From Datnioides undecimradiatus (lineage: Eukaryota; Chordata; Actinopteri; Lobotiformes; Datnioididae): a stretch of DNA of 64,000 bases. The first letter of the stretch is position 1, and each line of letters begins with the position of its first letter. Shown piece by piece: positions 49,161 through 60,939 of this stretch. The notes beneath the pieces are model-generated. The model was given only the letters and a program-made list of their open reading frames with translations, did no database searches and was not told the origin of the DNA. A program made the position numbers and the translations under genes. The stretch lies in contig WARS01000016.1 of the NCBI GenBank assembly GCA_008933995.1, positions 15,814,886-15,878,885 on the forward strand. The letters run 5' to 3'.

Positions 49161-49747
49161 GCTCATACCTGTATTTTAGGACAAATTGTCTTACAAACAC
49201 TGCAAGGATATTGATTCATCATAAAATTCCCCAAGTCTAGGAGTAGATTTTGGGTTTGGTCTAAAACAGAAGGATTCCAGCAAATACTGCAGCTGTTGGT
49301 CCGTGAAAACCAAACAACACCAGTCCAGCATGCTTTAATAGGTGAGTCCAAGACTGCAGGAAAGCAAAATGGAGAAATGTCCACCAGGCGGGAGGTAAAG
49401 AAAATAGTATGTAGTTTGTAGCATGCACACATACTGTATGTTTACCCCTTTTTTCTCTTTTATTTTCTTATCATGTGCTGACAGGTTTTGTTCCACCACT
49501 GCAGAAACTCATACAGAAATATTTGACTAATGCCACAACAGGACCAACAGTATCCCCAGATTGTATGCTTAAGTCCATTATATGAAAATGTATTCCAGAG
49601 CTCTAATCTGAAACGTTAGCTATAAATCCCTCAGATGTATTTTATCTCTAAGCCTTGAGGTTGGAAGGTATCATTTGTTAAACCTCGCTGCCAGGATAGT
49701 TTTTATAAATCTCTGGAAAGTGAAATACGTGGGTAGGAGCTCCATGC

Positions 49748-49771
49748 TTTTTTATTTATTTATTTATTTTT
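49748..49771 (+). repeat. (TTTA)n repeat
   Basis: Five TTTA units lie within a T-rich run. Confidence 0.9.
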
Positions 49772-50229
49772 CACTAGAACCTTGAGCAAAATGCTCCTTT
49801 TACCCCAGAGTAGATGTATTTAAACAATCTCCTTGATAAACTACGATTTATATTTATTTGGAAATCACTGAAATTGACTGTTTGGGAGAACAAGGCACAT
49901 CAAATCATTTGAGGATTCACTCAGATTTAGCTAGAGTACCTTATGCACAGTATACATGTGTTCTATTTAATTTATATTGTTTTCTCCAGAACCACCTAAC
50001 ACGTAATAAATAATATTATGTAAACTAGTGATATAAACTGCATACAAAAGTGGTTCATCTAACTTCAATCTCCTGTAGTATTTCTGTGCAGCTGGCATTT
50101 TTTTCCTTGAGCTGTGTGACTTTGTTGACTGGTCCCTTAAGCACCATACATTATCGTGGAGAAGCAGAAAGTAGAGGGCTGACGTAGCGGCTTCTGTTTA
50201 TAGATCTATTTGGTGCGTCTATCTCCAAA

Positions 50230-50520
50230 ACAAATGCTCTGCGGTTTACTCTCCTCTACTTTCCATCTCTATCTCGCTCTCCCTCCTTTTTTCCGTGCTC
50301 TTCGTTTCAAGATTTATCACCCTGCAGGCCTGAAGCTGGGAGGTCCCTGCTTACTTTCGCTTCTAGTTCCCACCCTTGGACTTTCTCTCCATCTGTGCCC
50401 CTTTTTCCTACACACCCTCAGTCAACCTCTTCTTACCCCAAGCCCACCACCCCCATCCTACCCATCTCGCTTACCTCTTCTATCGTTCTGTAGTCCTGTC
50501 TTCCACCTTTTGCCCTCTCT
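50230..50520 (+). repeat. Polypyrimidine tract
   Basis: The + strand is strongly C/T-rich with a few AG-containing breaks. The + frame at 50210-50614 is Leu/Pro/Ser-rich, as expected from such a tract, and is not treated as a gene. Confidence 0.7.
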
Positions 50521-50619
50521 GGTAAAGAACAGTATTTTCTCAGTCTGGCAGCAAGAGCAATCGGACTTCGTAACACACTGTAAACCCCCAAAACTTTCCT
50601 ATAGTGCCCATTAAAGATT

Positions 50620-53025
50620 TGTCAGTGTCTTTCCAGCAATCTGTATCTCCGCACAGTAAACTGATCAGGAATGAGAACATAAGTGCTATTTTATACTATC
50701 AATCCCCATAAAATTTTAACATTGTATGGTTTATTAAAGTAATATGGCAACAGAATCAGGACACTGTTAATCTGGAAATGTTTTCAGATTACAATAAAAT
50801 ATAGCTTTTGCAGATTGCAGGTTTATGCAGGGTTTTACCTTAATGCTACAGTGCAAGGCTATGAATCTTCAGATGAATCACAAAGAGATTGCCTGAAGCT
50901 TTTGCAAAGAAAGTAAATTATTTTTCATCATGCAGGAGAGCTGGATTAATAGTTTCAATTGTTTTATGCTTTTGTCTGTATAGTCACATGTAGCACATAC
51001 CTGTGCTTGTGGTGGTAAGATAATAGTTTACTGTGCTGTATACTGTATGTAAATATAAAAAGCACTGACTTTCTTTTCAAAGCTCTAGATGTACTCTCTT
51101 CTATCTCTTTTATAAATTCCTATTTTAACTGCAACTGCCATGTATTACTGGCAGTTGTGTCAGTGTATATTGCAAGTAATTGACTGTAACTGATATTTTA
51201 GTTAAATTTGGATATATCCGAAGACAGTTTTGTCAGAAAAACCTGTTTTCATGTTTGTCACATTTCTTTTGTTTTAGAAGGTTAACACCAAACCTTGCAG
51301 CAAAACAATAGCCCAGAGTGAAATATCCCAATTAACGGAGATTATGGGGGCTAGTTGTCAAACATATTTATCTAAAACAAAAAAGAAAGAAAAAACAATG
51401 AAATGAAATGTTTTCAAGCAGCAGCATCTGTGTTTAACCACAGATAATAACGCCTCAATTTTTTCACATGCAAAAATTCTTGAGGGACCATGGGTCACAC
51501 AGGCCACAATCTCAGTACTGTACTTACTTTTTAACTCTGGACAAGTCTCCAGTAACTTTTAGTTCAGTTAGCGAGAGCCACTGCCATTGCAACCACTCAC
51601 AGGATTGCAGCCACGCTGACCAGCCCTGGGAGAAGCTAAAAAGAGCTGATGTTATTGCAGAACTAGATTAATTAATACAGTTTTTAAATATGGTTTTACA
51701 TGTACTGTAACACCCTTGAGACAGAAATGATAGCCAATTTGATCATACAATAGTAACTGTAATTTTGCTGTAAAGCTGGCTTTCAAATTAACTGCATAAT
51801 TTAACACACCAGCTCCATACGACTCCATTTCAAATCATTCTGTTAAGTGTTAATGAATTGACTTTATCTTCAGCAAATCAGTCAAGTAGTGCTGTGATCG
51901 TCATTTAATGCTTCTGACACAGACGTCGAAAATAATTGCAATAATTCACAAATGGCCCTGAACTTCAATCTTGGGCTTGGACCTTGAAATTTTGTCCAGC
52001 TGTCACATAGAGATTTAAATGGATTAAACTGATCTCAAAGCTGTGGACACAAAGCTTGTACAGAACACTGAATACATGTTAAATAGACAATAAGGCCCCT
52101 GAGTGCACATGAAGACCCTTGAACATATTAAACTTAAGTACCCAGAGAGTGAGTTTGTGAGCATCTCTGGTTTATTTTCTGTTTTTACATGGCCGTGGGG
52201 ACTGAAAACAACAAATTAGCACTGCACACCAACAAACACATCACTTATTTAATAGTCCTTGCTAATTAGCAGAATTAAAGTTGAAAGAGGAATGGAGGGG
52301 CACCGCAGGCACTTTATCACACACTGTTTGATTGGTATTCTGTTTTAGCTTTGACTATAGACTATGTACTTGTCTTTGCTGATAAATTTAAACAACTTAA
52401 CAATTACTGTCTCTGTCCGTCTCAACTCCTACACTCTTTAATGCATTCACTACTTCTCTCTGCATCTCTTATCACTATCTCTCTTTTGTCTTCTTCTTCT
52501 TTGACTTCCTAAACAGTGAATTATCTAAAAGTGGCACTCTTCCTTAGATTAATACAGAAATACAGATAAATAAACACAATCAGACATATACATGTAGGTC
52601 TCAAAGAGGGTCCAGTTTAAATGTCAATATGTCACTTGAATATCTCCCACAATTGGCCTTTTATTTAAAGTCTGTACATCATCAAGCCCTGTGTGTGTCA
52701 TCATTGGTTTGCTTGTTTTTTAGACATGCTGCTAAAATAATGTGGCTAAAAACAGGGAGTATTTTCAAAACTCCATTTTGCAGGTGTCTTCAGGTGTCTG
52801 AGAGAAAGTCTGAAAAATGAGTTGATTTAAAAAAAAAAAAAACTTTGGCAGAGTTTGTCAGCGCTGAAAACAAACCCAACCCAGCCATTGTAAACATTGA
52901 CATGGGATTGATTCCTGCACTGCTAATTCCAGTCAGACTTCTAAATCTGACTCTACCCACACAGAGTCGGACTTAGTGGCTTACAGACAGGTGGAATAGT
53001 TGCAGAGATGGTGGCTTTTTGGACA
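50620..53025. other. sgcz: Intronic sequence, no gene seen
   Basis: This is AT-rich unique-looking DNA with short A runs (51376-51396, 52829-52842). No recognisable element. Confidence 0.5.
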
Positions 53026-53029
53026 GTGA

Positions 53030-53490
53030 GAGACACTGGAAGAGAATGAGACAGGCCAGATATAGCAGAGCTGAAAGCTTTTTATTAGATTGACAGCTAA
53101 AAGTATCTCTTGCAAAGCACACGTCCATAGCCTTTTAGGTAGCGCGAGAGAGAGAGAGACAGTCTGTGAGACAGGTAATCACAGAGATACAGTCAGGAGA
53201 GCTAAAAGCTGTTATTAGGCTGATGGCAAAGATGAATCAACCAAATGTATCTCGTATGAAGCTTGAGTACACTCCTGTTGAAATGGATAGTGTATGAAGT
53301 TCAGCATCTAGGGAGACAGACAGAGAAAGCTGTTATCACAGTGATGACTAAACACAAATACACAATCGCATCACTTATAAACCTTCATGAAGTCCAAACC
53401 TGTATAGGCTGACAGTTAGTTAAACCATCAGTTATAGTCATGAGACATTCAGTGTGACAGGCAAGCTAAGAGCTGTTATTAGGACCCATC
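53030..53490 (+). repeat. Diverged tandem array, about 130-bp unit, four copies
   Basis: A core like AGCTGTTATTAGG recurs at 53076 (AGCTTTTTATTAGAT), 53207 (AGCTGTTATTAGGC), 53328 (AGCTGTTATCAC) and 53471 (AGCTGTTATTAGGA). The spacings are 131, 121 and 143 bases. Each core is followed by a TGACAG, TGATGG or TGATGA word or close to it, except the last. Each is preceded by a GACAG word and usually a GCTAA or GCTGAAA word. The copies differ strongly, so the array is old. It encodes no open frame that spans the copies. Confidence 0.6.
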
Positions 53491-53499
53491 TGTAGTGGT

Positions 53500-56040
53500 G
53501 GCTGGAGGCAGGTGATGATGAGACACCAGTCCACAGCTTATTATTACCTGACTAATTACACTGGCTACCGCAGGCTGGCATCCCTATGCCTGTATTGATA
53601 ATCAAAGTGAAATTAAACTATTAACTGAATTAATGGCATCGTGGTGTATGTTGTGTCAGCTCACGAGAGAGAGCGTACTGTCTGTGTGCCTTTATTTGTG
53701 CCTCCGTGTGCATTTCATCCAATGAGGGGAGATTTATAAGAGAGAGAGATTAACAGAGAAATAGAGGTGACCATAAAGTAAACATCACCAGTGATATATG
53801 GCACATGTGAGGAAATGTTCACAAAAAAACATCATGGCATATTTTCATAATTGATTTCTCTGCATAGCGATTGACTAGCTGTGTAGAGGTGAAAAGGATC
53901 CAGGGTTTAAACTTCTCTCCCAAGCTTTGCTCTTTATTTATGGTTTACAGATCTATCTCTCTTACCTTTGATGAGTGCAACCAAGTGCAACACCATGAAA
54001 ACCTTTGACTGTATGCTGTATGCTGTTTTGTCATATTTTATATTGCCCAAGAATACTTCTGTCTGTAGACTTTAATTAATTTGTTTAAATGCATTTAACA
54101 TAGGCTTTATCTGGAAATGCTGTAGGGCACTTTTTATACTGTAATGCTTGATCAGTGCACATGTACATAATTATTGTGTGTAAATGTGGTTTTGGATGGT
54201 GTTGAGGCTTATCTGAGGTGGACTTATCTGTAAACATTGTGAGGCTGCTGTAAACTGGCTGCAGCAAATGGGCAGTCCATTTAAGAGTGTATATATGTGT
54301 GTGTTGCTATTAAGGGCAGATTTAGTCTGCAAATGACATGTAAAAGTGGCACAACCAGTTATTTTATGTTATATTTTCATAACCCTATTTACATGAGCAG
54401 TATATGATCATTTAAACACACACACTTACAGAGTGTACTACAATTCACCAATTGGATTTGGAACATCAAACAATGTTAAAAGATATCATAAACATTACCC
54501 AGTTGATTCATATCTAAGAAATGGAACAATTACCATTCTGCATTGCAAAAACTTTTTTCAGTACAACTCCAAAAGCACAACCAACATCAAACTAACTTTA
54601 AAATGAGAACACATCAAACCATCATCAAACATCACGCAAACTTCACTGAAGATCAGAGCTTTGAAGAAGGGGTTTCATGGAGAGAAATGAAATAAACCTT
54701 TAATGTCACAGAAAAGCTGAATAGGTTCTCAATGCAACACATATGAGGGGATACAGAAATATATTGTGGTCAGTTACATTACAACACCTTAGTAATGTTG
54801 TCTGCATTTATAGCATTTAGGACATTAAGAACTGAACTGAGAGACACAGGAATAGGAACAATGTATTTGTCGGGATAAATGGTGTGAATGTTGGTCAAAG
54901 ATCTTCAAGCTCTGAAAATAAGTCCCGGACTGATCACATAGTACCCAGCACGTGCACAGTCCTGTTGACTAACGTAGAAACCATCATCAAAGCTCTTCAC
55001 ATCACTGTTTTCTGAAATCATCATAAAGAGTACCACTTGAGCATTATGGATTTTGCAAACGAGTGGCCAACAATATGTGCAATGTTTGAATGGATTTCAT
55101 CGAGCTGTTGAGCGTCAGTACATTCTTCAGTGGTTTGATTGATGACATACTATATTCTGAATGCAGTATGTTATTTGATGGAAAATTAATTTGGGAAGAA
55201 CCTTTTGATTTTGCACCTTGGTGGTGTGAACTGTAATGACTGCATCTAAGTAGATCGAATTTCCTCAACAAGAGGGACTTGCCATTATTGTTACCTGCTC
55301 CTACCTCTCACATAAGCAACACAATCAGATTGTTTTGCTTCAATCAGCTAGTGTGTAAATAGACATTAGCAGCTGTTTAATATGCAGCAATTATTTATAG
55401 CCCACATTTCCATGCATTTGCATATGAGTGCTTAATCAAATATGATTTTCCATCTATGGTCACTCTTCTAAATGACAGAGTCCTACACTAAGTGAATGGG
55501 ATCAGACCTGTTCATGCACACTGTCCATTGAGCTGGAATGATTCAAAACACATTACATCTGTCATGCTTTACAAAGCGCCCATTGCTTTAAACAGAGTGG
55601 AAAGATAATATAGTGAAACCTATCACACGCCCCGTTGAAAATAATTAATCCAGCACACATGCGTTAGGAAACAGATGAGAGAGGCAATGCACAATAAACC
55701 GTGTGGAGCACTCATTTGTTGTTTGGCAAATTTGTTACCTGACTCTGTATGAGTGGGTGGTGTGTGTATGTGCACAGAGGCTGAGGTGTGTATAAAATTG
55801 CACCTGAGCACTCATTTGGATGTAAGTGCATGCACGTGTGTCTACTGTGTATACTTTTTGTGTTTTCTGCGCATCCATAAATTTGTATTTGTCCCTCACG
55901 CTTGTGCAGTGGTTCATGTTTGTGTTTGTGATCAGCCCGTCCTGAGAGTCTCTGGACGCTCTAAAATAGAGCACAGACAGGTGTGACATATTAGAAATTT
56001 GGTCCAAACTCGCTTAACCAGACTACAAAACAATGAATAT
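53500..56040. other. sgcz: Intronic sequence, no gene seen
   Basis: The interval 53500-53650 is homeodomain-motif rich (TTATTATTACCTGACTAATT) and may be constrained. The rest is AT-rich unique DNA. The TG/CA-rich frames at 55623-56007 overlap on both strands and are probably chance. Confidence 0.5.
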
Positions 56041-56049
56041 CCATCCATA

Positions 56050-56470
56050 ACAAATAGTGAGTGAGGAGAGAGAGAGACTGAGAGTGAAGAGGAAGGAAGG
56101 GGGGGGATTTTTTTCCATTTCAACGGATCAACGACTTTCCAATTTTAACACAATTCTCATTTGGAATTCAGACCGGAATGCAGCAAGATATTAATTTGGG
56201 GAAATCAACAGAGAAATTGGGTCACCTGTGAGCTATTCATTTCACGCAGCCAAAACAAATAAGCAATTTAAGACAGAGAGGGAGAGAAGCGAAGGCAAAG
56301 AGAATAAAAAGAAAATTATGTAAGTACAGAGACATAATGAAAGAGGAGGAGGGAACGGATGGAAAAGTTGGTTAAGAATGTGAGTGAAATGATTTTACAG
56401 ATTTATTGTACATGATAGAGAAAGAGATGAAGAAGATGGAAAAGAGAGAGAGAGACAAAATAAGACTGAG
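56050..56470 (+). repeat. Purine-rich region
   Basis: The + strand is rich in GAGAGA, GGAAGG and AAGAAG words with a run of eight or more G near 56099. It ends about 570 bases before exon B. Confidence 0.6.
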
Positions 56471-57004
56471 ATGTTAGATTGAGTTTGGAACTTAATGAAA
56501 ATAGCAGACATGGGGTTTGCATTCATTGCAACACACGTTCTCTGAATGTAAACTAATACGGGCAGTGTGTGGCTCAATCAGACTCCAAAGTGGAGAGCAG
56601 AGGTCAGGGTCACAGCTGCATTTACCTCATTTAGGAGAATTTAGGGGGAATAATTGTCTTTTTGAGAACATACAGACACAGAGAGCCACTAATGAAAAGA
56701 AGCAAACATAGTCACAGACAGAATGCTGCTTTGAATAGATTATGCAAATTAAATGCAGAGTGTGTCAGGCTGGCAGAAGAGAGGGAGTCAAGTGTAAATG
56801 CGAGGGTTGATACAGGCTAAGGCAGTATTGGTTATACAGGTTAATGTGGTATTGACTGGTGCCCAGAGGGGTGAGGGTGGGGGATACAGGGATAAAGAAA
56901 GTAGAGACATGTTCACATGTACTGTATGTGAGCAAGCAACTGAAGGTGTATGAGTATACATGAATTTGTGTGTGCAAATAAGGGAAATAAACAAATTGCT
57001 GCTG

Positions 57005-57040
57005 TCTTAATCATCTTTCTCTCCATTACTCTCTCTTTAG
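57005..57040 (+). other. sgcz: Splice acceptor of sgcz exon B
   Basis: A C/T-rich run ending CTCTCTTTAG directly precedes GATAGTCCATTG. The sequence TCTTAATC at about 57005-57012 is a fair branch-point candidate 30 bases from the AG, but this is inferred. Confidence 0.9.
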
Positions 57041-57128
57041 GATAGTCCATTGATCCTCCAGTCTGACAGAAACGTGACTGTCAATGCTAGGAATGATCAG
57101 GGACAACTGACCGGCCAGCTAACCGTGG
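57041..57128 (+). CDS. sgcz: zeta-sarcoglycan, internal exon (stem with N-glycosylation sequon)
   Basis: This 88-bp exon encodes DSPLILQSDRNVTVNARN, then DQGQLTGQLTV and the first base of a glycine codon. It begins in phase 0 and ends in phase 1 at GTGG|GTAAGA, the phase expected where zeta-sarcoglycan continues with a split glycine codon. The residues DSPLxLQSDRNVTVNARN and GQLTGQLT are close to zeta; gamma shares NVTVNARN but then differs, and delta is clearly different. The sequon Asn-Val-Thr is at 57071-57079 and fits the glycosylated extracellular region of this family. No in-frame stop occurs. The exon after this one, which should complete the glycine and continue with the extracellular domain, was not found before the window ends. 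Confidence 0.95.
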
Positions 57129-57134
57129 GTAAGA
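57129..57134 (+). other. sgcz: Splice donor of sgcz exon B
   Basis: The boundary reads GTGG|GTAAGA. It leaves one base of a glycine codon (phase 1), which agrees with the family's exon structure. Confidence 0.9.
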
Positions 57135-57139
57135 CAAAT

Positions 57140-58200
57140 GCACACGTTACAACACATACTACACATACCACACTGACAGTAAACATTTTTCTTCCAAAAC
57201 AACCATCAAACTGGATCACCATCTCCAAGACAGTCAGTTATATTGTTTTGTTTGTGCTTGAATTCCTAAATGCATTTTACCTCCCTCTGTTTACCAAACT
57301 AAATGCTATCTGTTTCCATTAGTGCATCTCACTGAGGCTGACAGCCGTGCCGTTTTCTCGACTAAATCATTTTTCCAATTTCTTATTGGATTAGTAAGAG
57401 CCCAGTGTCCTTCAGAAGATGTCACTCAGAGGACATATAATTGTTGAAATATTCTTGTTAGACTAAAAAAAGTCCAAAAAATTAATGAAATGATTTTTAA
57501 AAAATTACATACTGTAAAATTTGCATTGGAAATCCATCTCAATATATTAAATATAAAATCTTAATCAATATATCATGTTTGATAAATGAGGGACAGGCAG
57601 TTTCTTCCTGCTGGGCTTTAGCTGACTGTTATGTTAAATAACTGGTAAATCTAAAAAGCAGCTAAACCAGTATTGGGATCAGTGCAAACTTTGTAAAAGG
57701 TGCAGTGGGTATTTGATTATTATAAAAAATTAACGAATAAATAAACGGTGACTTGTCAGAGGTAATACTGCATGTCAGGCTTTTATACAACATAGGTTAA
57801 TTGTAACCTCTACAAATTTCCTGCCTTTAAGGTGTTTATTGTGATTAATATAATGAATTGTTGATGTTTTAATCAGACAGGATTTTTTTTTTTTAAATCA
57901 ATAAACTATGAGGAAGAGTGTGGGACCCTGAGGTACACCAGACCACACTAGACAATCCTGTCAAAATCTAACTTTTTTATTCACATTCATCATCAGTGGC
58001 AATGGGAGGAAAGGAAAGAGATCTGACTCATCAGCATTACAAAAAGTATTTGTTACCCTGTCATTTATCAGAGAAGAATGACAGTGGATCACATTAGAAA
58101 GTAAATTCAGGTTACCTTCTTGATTTTGATAGACTTTAATAGTTTAGGAAAAATAGGTTTACTCAGCTTCCAGACAGCAGAAAAGCAAGTTGTTGTTTTT
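57140..58200. other. sgcz: Intronic sequence, no gene seen
   Basis: This is AT-rich DNA. The phrase GGGACCCTGAGGTACACCAG at 57924-57943 resembles wording common in fish interspersed repeats, so a degraded element may extend from about 57.85 to 58.6 kb, but I could not define it. Confidence 0.4.
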
Positions 58201-58203
58201 TGA

Positions 58204-58242
58204 TGTTTTTTGTTTTTTTTTTAAAAAAAAAAACAAAAAACA
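58204..58242. repeat. Near-perfect A/T palindrome
   Basis: The left arm is a G, six T, a G and ten T (58205-58222). The right arm is eleven A, a C, six A and a C (58223-58241). The arms pair along almost their whole length with a one-base offset and no loop. Confidence 0.93.
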
Positions 58243-58245
58243 AGC

Positions 58246-58275
58246 AAAGTGTATCAATGTAAAGTGTATCAATGT
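58246..58275 (+). repeat. 15-bp perfect tandem duplication
   Basis: AAAGTGTATCAATGT occurs twice head-to-tail, four bases after the A/T palindrome. Replication slippage at the hairpin is a plausible origin. Confidence 0.95.
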
Positions 58276-58279
58276 AAAC

Positions 58280-60890
58280 GCTGCAAAGTTTCTTTGGTAT
58301 TTTAAGCTGGCCCAGACTTACTGGTCTGCATATCTGTGGCTCACATGTACTGGACATTAAATCCCTGGTAATACTGTCAAAGGTGTCAGTTAAACCAGTT
58401 TGATGGGAAAGATTAATCAACAGTTGCTCAGTGAGGGATGTGATAGTGGAGGCATTAATATGTTGCCTAGTGTAGCTGTTCTAACCTAATACTTATTTCC
58501 CTTTTAACAGGACAAGTGAGTGTTCGTTTAGAGATGGTGGACTTGAGGTAGCTGGATTAAAAATATAGATTAGATCAAAATCTACTGTATCAATTAACAA
58601 GGCCTTGTTAAGTAGGTCTGATACATTTAAACTTTAAATTAAATTACAGTCTGGTTACTCTCTGTTGTCAGATCTGACAGAAACTGTGCATAATACCCTG
58701 GTAGTACAAAAGGAATAATTGTGCTAGGTTTCCCAAAACCATTAAACACAAAAATCATGTTCACTTTAAACTATGAAGCATTAAGATGTAAATGACATAA
58801 TTTTAATAATACTTACTAAGTTAAGAGGCTTAGTGTTAGAAAGCAAATTAGATTGGCTGATTTATAAAGGACTAGCGCAGATAAAAGACCATGTGTACTA
58901 AAAACTAGGCAGTGTCATTGGTGCCTCTCACTGAGGTGACTTGCAGAGACAAAGGGCTACTGACGCAGATGCAGATTATGATGGCACTAACTGAAGTTTA
59001 GAGCAGGTTTAATATAAAATGTAGTTAGCAGTGAACTTTTATTCTTGTCTTGTTGAGATTTTATATTCTTTCTTTTTTAGTCTCTTCATTTCAAAAGTTC
59101 AGTAGGCACTGAAAATCCCCTCTGAATAACTTCTCAGTTGGAACAGAAAGAGTCACAGAATGACTTTACTCACGTCAGGATCTCATAGTCGTCATGCATT
59201 AGACTTAGATCCTACAATATGAGTAGACTTGATATGTTTAATTTGGTAATTCAATTAGCAGTAAATGTCCATTCATATCTTGTTCCTGTATTTGTTCTGG
59301 ACTGTACAGACTAGCTGTTTCATTATAAAACATCTTAGAAGCCACGAATGGCACAATAGCAAAACACATGGTTTGGAAATGGAAATTACATGGTTTGAAC
59401 AGAGTTTGTTGAGACAATGCAATAAAATCCATAATAAATCTGGCCAAATTTTATGGGCAAAAGTCCTCATTCTCACATTCAGAAATAAATATATAAAAGC
59501 ATCTCAGATTTTCTTAAAAAGACAGCCTTACTACCTGTCTTAATTGCTTCCATGCCTGTCAACAATGAAATATCAGTCAACCTTACTGACGCTGTCAGAA
59601 GCATTTTCAGATTCAGCATGTGATGTGACAAGCTACAAAATGTTCCTGTGTGCCTGGGTATGGGAAAATGTGGTGGAAATTAAGCATTACATGCATCAAA
59701 TTCCCTATCTGTGTATTTCAGCCTTTCACTACTTTCCACCTGAAAACATTTGCAAATTCAGAATTAATTATTTGCTTCCCACCTGGTGCCTTAAATACTT
59801 GAGTAGGTGAGATTCATGCTGCAAACTAAAAGGAATTTAAATTACCAGTTAATAGCAGAATAACCAATCCTTCAGCTGCCAGCTGTTGTCATTATTTATT
59901 TGTCATATAACCGAGCCAAGGAGCATGTGTGGGAAACGTGCCTGATCTTCAAGCTGCCATCCAAGAATGAGCCAACTAATTTGTTCCTTGGGTTTTGTTA
60001 GAAATTGAAGCATCATCTCCTAGACCAACCTTTATGTGTCTGGTGGTGACGTCAGAGCTGAGGATGTTTTGGAGATTGTTGGCAAGTAGCATTTAGAACG
60101 AGACGGGTGAGATGAATGATATTTTAAGGTAGAAGGCTTTCTTTCTTGTTTGATGTGAATACAGCATATAGATATTCATCTCCTGTAGGCTGGCCAGACA
60201 CCTCTTGTGTCTTTATAGGCACACGCACAGTCTTTCCCTTTCTGACACTTAGAAGGTTTGAAATCCCTGACAGCTCACCTCCTGCTGTTAAAACTCCCTA
60301 AAGCTGCTTTCCTCACCAAGAAAGGCACTTTAATGCTTATGTGTGTCTGAGTGAGGGTGTGCCTGCACGCCTATCTTGCAGTCAGCAGAATCAGCCTGTT
60401 TTAAAGCCAGACAACCAGACAAGCCCATTGCAGCAACGGCGCAACTTAGTCAGTCTGCTGCAGGATGACATGAAGAGTGTTGTGTGACCTAACCTGTGCA
60501 GTTGTTGAACTTACACTTGCTCAGAAAAACTGAATTACCGTATCTTACTGGTTTGCTGTCACACTTATGTGTCACTCGCTTACATTCTCACACACCCACA
60601 TGGCAGTCTGCAACTTTGGGCTAAGATTCCCGAGACATAGGAAACCTGTCAAGCAAGTAGGAGTCACATCAATAACCACTTTGTGACATACAAACGCTCT
60701 CTCTCTCTCTGTCGCTCACACACAAACACACACTCACACACACACATTAAAGACCTCAGTGGCTGGCTGATGGGATGGAATGGGACAGAATGAATCCCCC
60801 TGAGGATCTTCTTCTATTGGTCTCTGGAAATCCTTTGGTCTCCTTCTCCCACTACCTCCTGTTGCCTCTGTGCTGACTCAGCGGCACATT
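58280..60890. other. sgcz: Intronic sequence, no gene seen
   Basis: This is AT-rich DNA. The overlapping frames at 59238-59543 occupy both strands and have no recognisable product. The interval 59875-60010 looks unique and could be constrained. Confidence 0.5.
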
Positions 60891-60893
60891 TAA

Positions 60894-60894
60894 A

Positions 60895-60925
<31 letters not shown>

Positions 60926-60936
60926 AACAAAAACAC
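60894..60936 (+). repeat. Interrupted CA repeat
   Basis: Several CACACA runs are broken by AAACA units. Confidence 0.93.
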
Positions 60937-60939
60937 ACA

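Larger units (their letters stand above)
28312..57040 (+). other. sgcz: Complete sgcz intron between exons A and B (28,729 bp)
   Basis: The intron runs from GTAAGA to CTCTCTTTAG and joins two phase-0 boundaries, giving SRR followed by DSPLILQ as in zeta-sarcoglycan. It contains no further sarcoglycan exon that I can read. Its content is unique AT-rich sequence, microsatellites, several fish-type dispersed repeats and a diverged tandem array near 53.0-53.5 kb. Unrecognised open frames at 38.9 and 43.8-44.5 kb are discussed under findings. Confidence 0.85.

Noticed and set aside
50210..50614. 134-codon frame rich in Leu, Pro and Ser
   Set aside because: It follows a polypyrimidine tract and has no domain, signal anchor or splice context.
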